From Chryseobacterium luquanense (GTDB lineage: Bacteria > Bacteroidota > Bacteroidia > Flavobacteriales > Weeksellaceae): 64,000 nucleotides of DNA. The stretch is taken from positions 87,038 through 151,037 of the forward strand of contig NZ_JAOVZV010000020.1 of assembly GCF_026460945.1 (NCBI RefSeq), read 5' to 3'. Of the stretch, positions 45,153-53,914 are shown one piece after another (position 1 is the stretch's first letter; each line of letters begins with the position of its first letter). The translations under genes were made by a program, and so were the position numbers. The notes under the pieces are model-generated. The model had not been told where the DNA came from. It did not search any database and saw nothing but the letters and a program-made list of their open reading frames with translations.

Positions 45153-46295
45153 ATGAAAACATTCAACAGATTTTTAGCAGTTTTTATTTTAACAATCATT
45201 TCAAACACTATTATGGCTCAAAATAATAAAGCAAAGATTTTGGTGCTGATTCATTCCGACAACGGAGGAACGTATGAATTGGCAAAACAAATTTCAAAAG
45301 GAATTGAAAGCAACAGTAACGTTCAGTCTGTTATAAAACAGGTAAAGTCATCAGATAATCCAAAACTTAAAGATATTCCGGTTGCTTCAGTCGATGAGCT
45401 GAGTTCTTATGATGGAATTGCTTTTGGTTCGCCCGTTTATTTCGGAAACATCAGTACGGGAATGAGCGACTTTCTTTCTAAAACTGTGAATTTGTGGACT
45501 AGTCATGCTTTGGAGGGAATGCCTGCAACGGTTTTTATGTCGGCTGGAAGTGGAGCAGGAAATGAATTGGCGGTTCAGGCTTTTTGGAATAGTCTTTCTG
45601 TTCATGGGATGGTTTTGGTTTCAAACGGAATTCGCGGAGTTGCAAAAATTGATAAAAATATTCCGCAGGGAAATACGGTTTTGGGAGCAACAAGTTTAGC
45701 TTCTGTAAAAAATGTTGAAAGACCAAGCGTTGGAGAAAGAGAAATTGCCTTTGAACAAGGGAAGAATTTCGCAAAAATTATATTCGCTTTAAAGGGAACT
45801 TTTAACAAAAATTCTGAAATTAAAATTTCTCAAGCTAAAAGTATAGAAAAGGTTTTGGCTGAAAAAAATATTGTTCTTCCAATTGCTCCGAAACCTGTAG
45901 GAAATTATTCTCCTTTTGTAAGGTCTGGAAATTTGGTTTTTATTAATCAGGTTGCTTTAAAAGATGGTAAAATTATGAATCCCGGAAAGTTGGGTGTTTC
46001 TGTAGATGAAAATCAGGTGAAAGAAGCAACCCAACAAACAATGCTGAACGTTATTGCAGTCTTGAAAGACGCTGTGAATGGAGATTTAGATAAAGTGAAA
46101 AAAGTTGTTCAGCTTACAGGAATTTTCAATACAAAAGATGATTATACGAAACATGCAGATTTGATGAATGCGGCTTCAGATTTGGCAGTTGAAGTTTTTG
46201 GAGAAAAAGGAAAACACGCAAGAGCAACACTGGGAGCATCTTCAATTCCTGTGAATTCATCAGTAGAAATTCAGGCAATTTTTGAAGTGGAATAG
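45153..46295 (+). CDS. Secreted fusion of flavodoxin/NAD(P)H oxidoreductase and RidA
   Basis: 380 residues. Signal peptide MKTFNRFLAVFILTIISNTIMAQ. Residues about 28-215 are a flavodoxin/WrbA-like domain (LVLIHSDNGGTYELAKQISK, GIAFGSPVYFGNISTGMSDF with the flavin-binding turn). Residues about 245-378 are a RidA/YjgF-type domain (GNYSPFVRSGNLVFINQVAL, HARATLGASSIPVNSSVEIQ with the conserved Arg). RidA proteins hydrolyse reactive enamines/imines or related compounds; the flavodoxin part could reduce a partner. Periplasmic location and fusion are unusual. Regulated, by position, by the divergent AraC gene. Confidence 0.85.
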   Translation: MKTFNRFLAVFILTIISNTIMAQNNKAKILVLIHSDNGGTYELAKQISKGIESNSNVQSVIKQVKSSDNPKLKDIPVASVDELSSYDGIAFGSPVYFGNISTGMSDFLSKTVNLWTSHALEGMPATVFMSAGSGAGNELAVQAFWNSLSVHGMVLVSNGIRGVAKIDKNIPQGNTVLGATSLASVKNVERPSVGEREIAFEQGKNFAKIIFALKGTFNKNSEIKISQAKSIEKVLAEKNIVLPIAPKPVGNYSPFVRSGNLVFINQVALKDGKIMNPGKLGVSVDENQVKEATQQTMLNVIAVLKDAVNGDLDKVKKVVQLTGIFNTKDDYTKHADLMNAASDLAVEVFGEKGKHARATLGASSIPVNSSVEIQAIFEVE

Positions 46296-46372
46296 ATTTG
46301 AAAATTAAAGCAGATAATCAAAATTTTAATTTCCATTAAATAACTTTATCTTTATGGCAATCAATAAAAAGT

Positions 46373-47935
46373 ATGAAGATAAACACGTTTTTTGCAGTTC
46401 CTGCAGTGGTTTTAGCGAGTCAGTTCGTCAATGCGCAATCCGTAGACCAGAAGTTGAATCCTATTGTTCAAAGTTTTGTAAACGAGACGAATAATCATTC
46501 TCAGTTAGAAGATATGGCATTCGAATTATTAGATGGAATAGGTCCCCGTTTAGTAGGAACTCCAGAAATGCTTCAATCGAATGAATGGACAGCTAATAAA
46601 TTAAAATCTTGGGGAATTGATGCCAATTTACAGCAATTCGGAACGTGGAAAGGTTGGCAAAGAGGAACGACACACGTTGATATGGTTTATCCAAGAACAA
46701 AAACTTTATCTGCAACGCAATTAGCATGGAGTCCGGCAACCAAAAAAGCAGTGGAAGCAGAAGTTATTGTACTTCCTAAAGTTTCTTCTAAAGCAGAGTT
46801 TGACAAATGGCTTCCGTCTGTGAAAGGAAAGATTGTTTTGATGGCTCAATACCAGAAAATCGGTCGTTCAGATGAGCAGATTAAAGAATTTGCAACTCCT
46901 GAATTATACGAAAAATTAAAAGCAGAAAAAGAGCAGGCTGCAAAAGACTTCCGTGATTATGTGAAAAATATTGGTTACGATAACAATACACTTCCAGAAG
47001 CATTAGAAAAAGCCGGAGCAGCGGGAATTGCGATTTCAAACTGGACAGGAATTATGGGAGCTAACCGTATATTTGGAGCGAAAACTTCAAAAATTTCAAT
47101 GATTGACATCGATGTGGAAGATTATGGTATGTTGTATAGAATGGCTGAGAAAGGTTCAAAACCAAGAATTAAAATAGATGCTCAATCAAAAGTTTTACCT
47201 GAAGCAAAAACTTTCAACACGGTAGGAATGATTAAAGGTTCTGAAAAACCAAATGAATATGTGATTCTTTCTGCCCATTTGGACTCTTGGGACGGTGCTC
47301 AAGGGGCAACAGATAACGGAACGGGAGTTTTAACGATGCTTGAAACCATGAGAATCCTTAAAAAATACTATCCAAATCCAAAAAGAACCATTGTTGTCGG
47401 ACTTTGGGGAAGTGAGGAACAAGGATTAAACGGTTCAAGAGGTTTTGTAGCAGATAATCCTGAAATTATCAAAGGAACTCAGGCAGTTTTTAACCAAGAC
47501 AATGGAACGGGTAGAGTAGTGAATATTGCAGGACAAGGTTTTGTGAAATCATACGACTACATCGGAAAATGGCTGAATGCCGTTCCAAAAAATGTGAGGG
47601 ATCACATCAAAACAGATTTCCCTGGAATGCCAGGTGGAGGAGGTTCTGACCACGCTTCATTTGTTGCAGCAGGAGTTCCCGGATTTTCTTTAAGCTCATT
47701 GAACTGGGGATATTTCGGTTACACATGGCACACCACGAAAGATACGTATGATAAAATTGTTTTTGATGAGGTTAAAAACAACGTGATTCTTACCGCAACT
47801 TTAGCTTACATGGCTTCTGAAGACCCTGAATTTACAAGCAGAGAGCGCAGAACAATGCCTGAAAATGATAAAGGAGAAATCGCAAAATGGCCAGAACTAA
47901 AAGAACCGAGAAGAGATTCTAAAGATTATAAATAA
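46373..47935 (+). CDS. Secreted M28-family metallopeptidase
   Basis: 520 residues with signal peptide (about 1-22, ending FVNAQ). The M28 catalytic part lies at about 285-500 with the zinc ligands in order: SAHLDSWDGAQGATDNGTG (His and bridging Asp), WGSEEQGLNGSRGF (catalytic Glu pair), FNQDNGTG (Asp) and WHTTKDTYDKI (His). A PA domain-like insert at about 125-260 (GKIVLMAQYQKIG, AGAAGIAISNWTGI) is typical of carboxypeptidase-Q-like members. It likely removes amino acids from peptides outside the cytoplasm. Start chosen at the ATG giving the signal peptide. Confidence 0.92.
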   Translation: MKINTFFAVPAVVLASQFVNAQSVDQKLNPIVQSFVNETNNHSQLEDMAFELLDGIGPRLVGTPEMLQSNEWTANKLKSWGIDANLQQFGTWKGWQRGTTHVDMVYPRTKTLSATQLAWSPATKKAVEAEVIVLPKVSSKAEFDKWLPSVKGKIVLMAQYQKIGRSDEQIKEFATPELYEKLKAEKEQAAKDFRDYVKNIGYDNNTLPEALEKAGAAGIAISNWTGIMGANRIFGAKTSKISMIDIDVEDYGMLYRMAEKGSKPRIKIDAQSKVLPEAKTFNTVGMIKGSEKPNEYVILSAHLDSWDGAQGATDNGTGVLTMLETMRILKKYYPNPKRTIVVGLWGSEEQGLNGSRGFVADNPEIIKGTQAVFNQDNGTGRVVNIAGQGFVKSYDYIGKWLNAVPKNVRDHIKTDFPGMPGGGGSDHASFVAAGVPGFSLSSLNWGYFGYTWHTTKDTYDKIVFDEVKNNVILTATLAYMASEDPEFTSRERRTMPENDKGEIAKWPELKEPRRDSKDYK

Positions 47936-47945
47936 TTAAAACTAT

Positions 47946-48650
47946 ATGAAACAAATAACCACTGCAATTACTTTTTGCTTAATAATAGCAAATAACTTTG
48001 TTTTTTCTCAGACTACAGAAGAAATCAAAGCAAAAGAAATTATTGAAAAATCAATTAATGCTACAGGAGGAAAAGAACTTTTAAGTAATATAAAAACTCT
48101 TTATTCTAAATCTTCTACTGTTATGGATGGAAGAAATGTAAATTACATTACTAAAGAAATGGCTCCAAACTTGGGAAGTTTTGAAATAGAATATGAAGGG
48201 AGAATTGTTTACAGATCTTGGTTTGATGGTAAAACAGGATATGAAACAGTAAATGGTCAAAAGAAAATTGCAGATCAGGAAGAGTTTAAAGATAAACATG
48301 ATAGAAAGTATATAATGAATGAAGTAGCTTATCTTGATTCGGAATTATTTAAAGTAAAGTTTATAAAAACTGATAAAGATGAAAAACTTAATCAAGTAGA
48401 AGCTACTGCAAAAGATGGAAGTATTACAAATCTATATTATGATACAGAAAGTTTCTTACTGAAGAAAGAGGAAAAAAAGAATCCTAATAAAAGTTCTTTT
48501 TCAACCATTTTATGTACAGATTATAAAAAATTTGGAGAGCTTACCTACTGTTCAAAAAATATATTTAAATCTGAGAATGGTGATCAAGTTGTGAGTCTGA
48601 TAGATTTAAAATACAACAAAGACATTAAAAAATCTGATTTCAAATTTTAG
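47946..48650 (+). CDS. Secreted LolA-like hypothetical protein
   Basis: 234 residues with signal peptide (about 1-22, ending VFSQ). The mature part has an N-terminal helix (EEIKAKEIIEKSINATGGKE) followed by a series of antiparallel strands (LKTLYSKSSTVMDG-like, WFDGKTGYETVNGQ, VEATAKDGSITNLYYDTESF), the LolA/outer-membrane-lipoprotein-sorting fold. Not the essential LolA, whose sequence differs. It follows the M28 peptidase by 10 bp, so the two are likely one operon; a joint role is not clear. Confidence 0.7.
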   Translation: MKQITTAITFCLIIANNFVFSQTTEEIKAKEIIEKSINATGGKELLSNIKTLYSKSSTVMDGRNVNYITKEMAPNLGSFEIEYEGRIVYRSWFDGKTGYETVNGQKKIADQEEFKDKHDRKYIMNEVAYLDSELFKVKFIKTDKDEKLNQVEATAKDGSITNLYYDTESFLLKKEEKKNPNKSSFSTILCTDYKKFGELTYCSKNIFKSENGDQVVSLIDLKYNKDIKKSDFKF

Positions 48651-48672
48651 TTTGATTAATAAGAGGGTTTAC

Positions 48673-48709
48673 AAAAAATCCGTTTCAAAATAGATGAAAC
48701 GGATTTTTT
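48673..48709. terminator. Bidirectional terminator between LolA-like and RDD genes
   Basis: A 14-bp perfect stem (48673-48686 with 48696-48709) with nine-base loop and T/A runs at each side. It sits between two converging stop codons at 48650 and 48714. Confidence 0.9.
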
Positions 48710-48713
48710 TATT

Positions 48714-49250
48714 TTAATAACTTTTGATTTCTAATAGTTGTTTTTCTTTGACAATATAAGTCGTGCACAATTTATTATTCATATTCATACTTAAATCTGT
48801 TCTGAAAAATGTTTGAGTTCCAAATGCTACATTTTTCGTAGTATATTCTGAAAATGAAGGATGGAAGTTTGACAAGCACAAAAAATTCCTTTTTAAAGAT
48901 TTAGAAAAATTAGGAAAGTTTCCAAAATCATCAATAACAACCATCTTGAAAAATTTCTTTCCTAAAGTTATTCCATAAATTGTTTCAGTAATACTTCCGA
49001 CAACTATTACTGTTGGAATCGAAAACAAAAATGAAAGAAATAGAGTTTGTTTAAAAATGAAAAGGAAAATTAAAAATAAAGGAATTATATCAATTATTTT
49101 AGCACATTCTCTTTGCCTTTCACTATTTGGAAAATCAGCTTTGTAAGGTAGATCATATTCAAATTCCTGATAAATACGCCTGCCTTCCGAATCAAAATTT
49201 TGAGTTGCTCTGCGGGTTGTTTTTCTTTCTGTCAGCTCCGAAATTCTCAT
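48714..49250 (-). CDS. RDD-family membrane protein
   Basis: 178 residues. Three hydrophobic segments follow the conserved start of the RDD domain (QRECAKIIDIIPLFLIFLFI, where the first Arg-Asp pair has drifted to A-K-I-I-D). The third RDD signature ETIYGITLGKKFFKMVVID is intact. RDD proteins are small inner-membrane proteins of unclear role, some acting as transporters. It begins 8 bp after the tex stop codon, so the two are probably co-transcribed. Confidence 0.8.
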   Translation of the reverse strand: MRISELTERKTTRRATQNFDSEGRRIYQEFEYDLPYKADFPNSERQRECAKIIDIIPLFLIFLFIFKQTLFLSFLFSIPTVIVVGSITETIYGITLGKKFFKMVVIDDFGNFPNFSKSLKRNFLCLSNFHPSFSEYTTKNVAFGTQTFFRTDLSMNMNNKLCTTYIVKEKQLLEIKSY

Positions 49251-49258
49251 AATTTTAA

Positions 49259-51382
49259 TTATAAAATCATACTCAACTGAATCCTCTTCCTCGCCTCATC
49301 CACTTCCGTTACTCTTACCTGAACATGTTGATGCAGCTTCACTACTTCATTTACATCCGAAACAAAACCATCTTTTAACTGAGAAATATGAATCAATCCG
49401 CTTTCTTTGATTCCTAAATCTACAAAACATCCGAAAGCGGTAATATTGTTGACAATTCCGGGAAGAATCATTCCTGTTTTTAAATCGGTAATCTTTTTTA
49501 CATTCGGATCAAATTCGAAAACTTTTGCGGCTTTTCTTGGGTCTAATCCTGGTTTTTCCAGTTCTTTAAGAATATCTTTTATTCCTAAAATTCCGACATC
49601 TTCAGTAGTATATTTTTCAGGCTGAATTAAATTGATTTTTTCTTTATTCGCAATCAATTCATTGGTTTTTATACCTAAATCTTTCGCCATTTTTTCAACA
49701 ATTCCGTATGCTTCAGGATGAACTGCTGAGTTGTCTAAAGGATTTTCACTATTTGTAATTCTGATAAACGCTGCAGCCTGCTGAAAAGCTTTTTCACCCA
49801 ATCTCGGAACTTTCTTCAGTTGTTTTCTGTTTTCAAAAGCTCCGTTTTCAGCACGGTAATTCACAATGTTTTCGGCCATTTTTTCACCAATTCCCGAAAC
49901 GTAACTTAGAAGAGATTTACTTGCTGTATTTAAATTAATTCCAACCGAATTTACGCATCTCATAACCGTAGAATCTAATTCATTTTTCAACTGAGTTTGG
50001 TCTACATCATGTTGATATTGACCGACACCAATTGATTTTGCATCAATTTTAACCAATTCAGCCAAAGGATCAGAAAGTCGTCTTCCGATAGAAACCGCTC
50101 CACGAACTGTCACATCAAAACTCGGAAATTCATCTCTCGCAATTTTACTCGCCGAATAAACTGAAGCTCCGGCTTCTGAAACTACAAAAACCTGTAACGG
50201 CTTATCAAAACCGATTTTCTTAATGAAAAATTCTGTCTCACGACTTGCCGTTCCGTTTCCAATAGAAATCGCCTGAATATTGTAAGCATTCACCATCGAA
50301 CGGATTTTCTTCATTGCCATTCCGCTTTCGTTTTGCGGAGCATGAGGGTAAATGGTTTCATTGTGCAGTAAATCTCCTTTTTCATCAAGACAGACTATTT
50401 TGCAGCCACTTTTATAACCCGGATCAATGGCTAAAATTCTTTTTTCTCCTAAAGGCGGGGCGAGTAGAAGTTGGCTGAGATTTTCTGAGAATATTTCAAT
50501 CGCCTTTTTATCTGCTTTTTCCTTTGCTTCCTGCAAGGTTTCATTAGAAATGGCAGGTTCAAGAAGTCTTTTATAAGAATCTTTTATGGCTAAAGCAATT
50601 TGTTCTGAGCTTTCATTTTTAGATTTAATAATGGCATTTTCAATAAAATCTAAAGCTTCATCTTTATCAATTCCGATGTTTGTTTTTACAAAACCTTCAG
50701 ATTCTGCTCTCAACATTGCCAGAAGTCGGTGTGATGGGGCTCTGTTTAAGCTTTCTTCCCATTCGAAATATTGCGAAAATTTTTGTGCGCCTTCTTCATC
50801 TTTTTTTGCTTTAACAGCTTTTGACACGATTACAGCTTTACGCTGAAACAATCGGCGAAGATTTTTACGGACATACATATTTTCGTTAATCCATTCTGCG
50901 ATAATGTCTCTTGCACCTTGTAAAGCTTCTTCTTCAGATGAAACTTCGTTATTAATATATTTAGAAGCCAAGAACTGTAAATCCTGAACATTTTGACTCA
51001 TGATGATTTTCGCCAATGGTTCCAGACCTTTTTCTTTTGCTGTATCTGCTTTGGTTTTTCTTCTTTTTTTGAATGGCAAATACAAATCTTCCAGTTCCTG
51101 AATATCAAAGCTTGACTCAATCTTCTGCTTCAAATCAGGCGATAAAACATTTTGCTCTTCTATCGATTTTAAAATACTTTCTTTACGTTTTACAATTTCT
51201 TCAAACTGTTTATTCAGTTTAAATATTTGTTCGATCTGAATTTCATCCAAATTTCCTGTCGCATCCTTTCGATAACGTGAAATAAAAGGAATCGTGCAGT
51301 CTTCTGATAATAATTTTAAAGTAGCATTAATGCTTTTGTCGGATATGTTAAGTTGGTTTTGAATGAAAGTTGAAGTGTTCAT
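49259..51382 (-). CDS. tex: Tex-family RNA-binding protein
   Basis: 707 residues, normal length. In order: N-terminal helical Tex part (FISRYRKDATGNLDEIQIEQ), a YqgF-like RNase-H fold (KRILAIDPGYKSGCKIVCLD), HhH helices (LLSYVSGIGEKMAENIVNYR) and a C-terminal S1 domain (TAFGCFVDLGIKESGLIHIS). Tex binds single-stranded RNA and is linked to transcription and stress. Residues with the YqgF catalytic acid pattern are present, but nuclease activity is not expected in Tex. First gene of a two-gene unit with the RDD gene. Confidence 0.97.
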   Translation of the reverse strand: MNTSTFIQNQLNISDKSINATLKLLSEDCTIPFISRYRKDATGNLDEIQIEQIFKLNKQFEEIVKRKESILKSIEEQNVLSPDLKQKIESSFDIQELEDLYLPFKKRRKTKADTAKEKGLEPLAKIIMSQNVQDLQFLASKYINNEVSSEEEALQGARDIIAEWINENMYVRKNLRRLFQRKAVIVSKAVKAKKDEEGAQKFSQYFEWEESLNRAPSHRLLAMLRAESEGFVKTNIGIDKDEALDFIENAIIKSKNESSEQIALAIKDSYKRLLEPAISNETLQEAKEKADKKAIEIFSENLSQLLLAPPLGEKRILAIDPGYKSGCKIVCLDEKGDLLHNETIYPHAPQNESGMAMKKIRSMVNAYNIQAISIGNGTASRETEFFIKKIGFDKPLQVFVVSEAGASVYSASKIARDEFPSFDVTVRGAVSIGRRLSDPLAELVKIDAKSIGVGQYQHDVDQTQLKNELDSTVMRCVNSVGINLNTASKSLLSYVSGIGEKMAENIVNYRAENGAFENRKQLKKVPRLGEKAFQQAAAFIRITNSENPLDNSAVHPEAYGIVEKMAKDLGIKTNELIANKEKINLIQPEKYTTEDVGILGIKDILKELEKPGLDPRKAAKVFEFDPNVKKITDLKTGMILPGIVNNITAFGCFVDLGIKESGLIHISQLKDGFVSDVNEVVKLHQHVQVRVTEVDEARKRIQLSMIL

Positions 51383-51534
51383 GAAATATTTTTGGGATGG
51401 CTAAAATACTGACTTTTTTGCAATAATTTAATTGGCGATATTTATCATTATTAATTTAAAACATAAAGAAAAGTATGATTTATGAATGTTTATCAAGAAA
51501 TAAAATTGTATTATGAATTCCACTGTAAAATCAC

Positions 51535-51542
51535 TATATTTG
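51535..51542 (+). promoter_or_regulatory. -7 box of ychF
   Basis: TATATTTG, 64 bp before the start codon. No TTG at the usual -33 distance; the nearest is 26 bp upstream. Confidence 0.45.
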
Positions 51543-51606
51543 CACGCTGAAAGTGAAAGGTAATATCACCTTAAAACTTTAAACCTTAAACTTTGAATCT
51601 AACGTT

Positions 51607-52698
51607 ATGAAATGTGGAATCGTAGGCTTACCGAATGTAGGTAAATCAACTCTTTTTAACTGCTTAAGCAATGCTAAAGCACAGTCAGCGAATTATCCTT
51701 TCTGTACCATCGAGCCGAATTTAGGAACGGTTTCTGTACCGGATCAAAGATTATTCGAGCTTGAAAAATTGGTAAATCCTGAAAGAGTTTTGCCTGCTGT
51801 TGTAGAGATTGTAGATATCGCAGGTCTTGTAAAAGGGGCAAGTAAAGGAGAAGGTTTAGGAAACCAATTCTTGGCAAACATTCGTGAGTGTGAAGCGATT
51901 ATCCATGTTTTAAGATGTTTTGAAAACGGAAATATTATCCACGTTGAAGGTTCAGTAGATCCTTTGAGGGATAAAGATATTATCGATATTGAACTTCAGT
52001 TAAAAGATTTGGAAACAGTGGGTAAAGCTGTTGAAAAAGCAAAAAAATTCATCAAATCTGGGAAAAAAGAAGATTTATTGACTTACGAAACGCTTCAAAA
52101 TCTTCAGAAACACCTTGAAGATGGTAGAAATGCAAGAGAATTTGCAATGGATGATTTTGCAAAATCAATTATTGGAGAAGTTCAGTTGTTGACCAATAAA
52201 CCTGTTCTTTACGTTTGTAATGTTGATGAAAATTCAATCAAAAACGGAAATGATTGGATTGGGAAAATTGAAGAAATGGCTAAGAACGAAAATGCTGAAG
52301 TAGTCGTTTTGGCAGCGCAGATTGAAGCAGACATCAATGAATTGGAAACTTACGAAGAGAGAGAGATTTTCCTTGAAGAATTAGGTCTTACAGAGCCTGG
52401 AGTAAACCGTTTGATCAGAAAAGCTTACGATTTATTGAAGCTTCAGACGTATTTTACAGCAGGAGTAAAAGAAGTAAGAGCTTGGACAATCGGACAAGGT
52501 TGGACGGCTCCTCAAGCTGCAGGAGTAATTCACACAGATTTCGAGAAAGGTTTCATTCGTGCAGAAGTTATTAAGTATAATGATTATGTAACTTATGGTA
52601 CAGAAGCAAAAGTAAAAGAAGCCGGAAAGCTTTCTGTTGAAGGAAAAGAATACATCGTTCAGGACGGTGATGTGATGCACTTCAGATTTAATGTTTAA
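51607..52698 (+). CDS. ychF: YchF/OLA1 ATPase
   Basis: 363 residues. G1 motif GLPNVGKSTLFN at residues 7-18, G3 DIAGLVKGASKGEG, and NVDE in place of NKxD, which explains the preference for ATP over GTP. The C-terminal TGS domain (WTAPQAAGVIHTDFEKGFIR, EGKEYIVQDGDVMHFRFNV) is complete. It binds the ribosome and is linked to stress responses. Stands alone with a terminator right after it. Confidence 0.98.
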   Translation: MKCGIVGLPNVGKSTLFNCLSNAKAQSANYPFCTIEPNLGTVSVPDQRLFELEKLVNPERVLPAVVEIVDIAGLVKGASKGEGLGNQFLANIRECEAIIHVLRCFENGNIIHVEGSVDPLRDKDIIDIELQLKDLETVGKAVEKAKKFIKSGKKEDLLTYETLQNLQKHLEDGRNAREFAMDDFAKSIIGEVQLLTNKPVLYVCNVDENSIKNGNDWIGKIEEMAKNENAEVVVLAAQIEADINELETYEEREIFLEELGLTEPGVNRLIRKAYDLLKLQTYFTAGVKEVRAWTIGQGWTAPQAAGVIHTDFEKGFIRAEVIKYNDYVTYGTEAKVKEAGKLSVEGKEYIVQDGDVMHFRFNV

Positions 52699-52729
52699 AA
52701 ATATTAAAAGTTAGTTATATAATATTTTA

Positions 52730-52761
52730 AAAAGCGCTCTCATTAGTTTGTGAGCGCTTTT
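52730..52761 (+). terminator. Terminator of ychF
   Basis: AAAAGCGCTC (52730-52739) pairs perfectly with GAGCGCTTTT (52752-52761), 12-base loop, short T-run. It follows the stop codon by 31 bp. Confidence 0.85.
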
Positions 52762-52813
52762 GATTTGGTAAATGAGACTTAAATATAATTTTCCATAAAT
52801 TCTGAGTCTTGAT

Positions 52814-53680
52814 TTATCGGTTTTTTCGCAAAGCAAAACCTTTAGGTTCAAAAACAGGATAATTAGTATATTTTAACATCACCGTATAGTCATCATTTTC
52901 GATATAATAAACATCTATTTTATCCAATCCACCTACAGTCTCTTCTTTTACAGAATTTTTAGATTTTAGCCATTCTAGCATATTGCTGTATTCTTTTTCA
53001 CTTACATCTGATACTTCCACAATGTAAGATTGCCCATTTTTATAATGTACCACGATTTCGGTATCATAGTCGACATCTATAAATACTTCTTCACTAATTC
53101 CGTCTTTCGTACTGTCTAAGCTTTCATCATAAAAATATTTTTTCTCAGCTAATATTTTCTTGACAGATTTATTGTTTTGACCAAGTACCTCTTTTAATCT
53201 GACAACTGTTATTAATTTGTCTTTTTCAGTAGGTTTATTGAAAGTATACTGATCTGTAAGTAACATCGCTGTAGTTGTATCTTTATATTCATCAATTAGA
53301 AAAAAATATTTATAGCCACTTTTCTTAAGCAATTTATCTTGCATTTTGAACTGTTTACTTTCCAGTTCATCTTCTGCTTCGTCCATATATCCTTTTACGG
53401 TAAAATGTATTGCATATAGTTTGCCTGAATCAGTATATCCAACCATGACGCTTTGGTCAGAAGAATTTTTAAATGAAAATAATTTAGAATTAAATTTATC
53501 AGCAGAATCTTCTAGTGAAAAGCCTTTTTTCTTCATAAAGCTTTTGATGTCGCTTTGTGAGACGACTGCAGTTTCTTCTAAAAACTGTAAATTTTTGTCT
53601 ATAAAAGTTGATTGTGCAAAAGTGAAATTAACACTTGCACATAAAATAATGAATAGCGATTTTAATGATAATGATTTCAT
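52814..53680 (-). CDS. Secreted hypothetical protein, 288 residues
   Basis: Signal peptide of about 22 residues (ending FTFAQ). The mature protein has repeated strand pairs with similar text (SFKNSSDQSVMVGYTDSGKL; IVVHYKNGQSYIVEVSDVSE; IENDDYTVMLKYTNYPVFE), suggesting two or three copies of one alpha+beta unit, each with a helix such as KEYSNMLEWLKSK. No cysteines in the mature part and no membrane segment. I do not recognise a family. A promoter with both elements precedes it. Confidence 0.7.
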   Translation of the reverse strand: MKSLSLKSLFIILCASVNFTFAQSTFIDKNLQFLEETAVVSQSDIKSFMKKKGFSLEDSADKFNSKLFSFKNSSDQSVMVGYTDSGKLYAIHFTVKGYMDEAEDELESKQFKMQDKLLKKSGYKYFFLIDEYKDTTTAMLLTDQYTFNKPTEKDKLITVVRLKEVLGQNNKSVKKILAEKKYFYDESLDSTKDGISEEVFIDVDYDTEIVVHYKNGQSYIVEVSDVSEKEYSNMLEWLKSKNSVKEETVGGLDKIDVYYIENDDYTVMLKYTNYPVFEPKGFALRKNR

Positions 53681-53696
53681 GGTTGTTAATTTTACT

Positions 53697-53727
53697 CAAA
53701 AGTATTGGTAATATCACTTCAAAACAA
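53697..53727 (-). promoter_or_regulatory. Promoter of the 288-residue secreted protein
   Basis: On the minus strand TACTTTTG at 53697-53704 fits TAnnTTTG, and TTG at 53725-53727 stands 20 bp upstream, the right spacing. The start codon is 16 bp downstream of the box. Confidence 0.5.
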
Positions 53728-53872
53728 TCACCCAAAAGGGCTATATTTTTGTTGAATTTATTATACTTGTACAGAATCTTTATTCCAAATTTTCATATTT
53801 GAAATCTTCTGCGGCATGAAAATTAGCTCATGAATATTTACAAATCCGTATTTTGAAAAACATTACTTATCG

Positions 53873-53905
53873 AAAAAATTGGTGACCGAGGCTCTCGAAG
53901 TCACC
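53873..53905 (-). terminator. Palindromic terminator-like element of the aminotransferase gene
   Basis: GGTGAC (53881-53886) and GTCACC (53900-53905) pair, with an inner CGAG-GCT-CTCG hairpin and a two-base bulge; on the minus strand a run of six T follows. It starts 9 bp after the stop codon. Its TTCGAGAGCCTC core resembles the larger palindrome at 4427-4500, so it may be a dispersed repeat doing terminator duty. Confidence 0.65.
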
Positions 53906-53914
53906 GGTTTTAAT

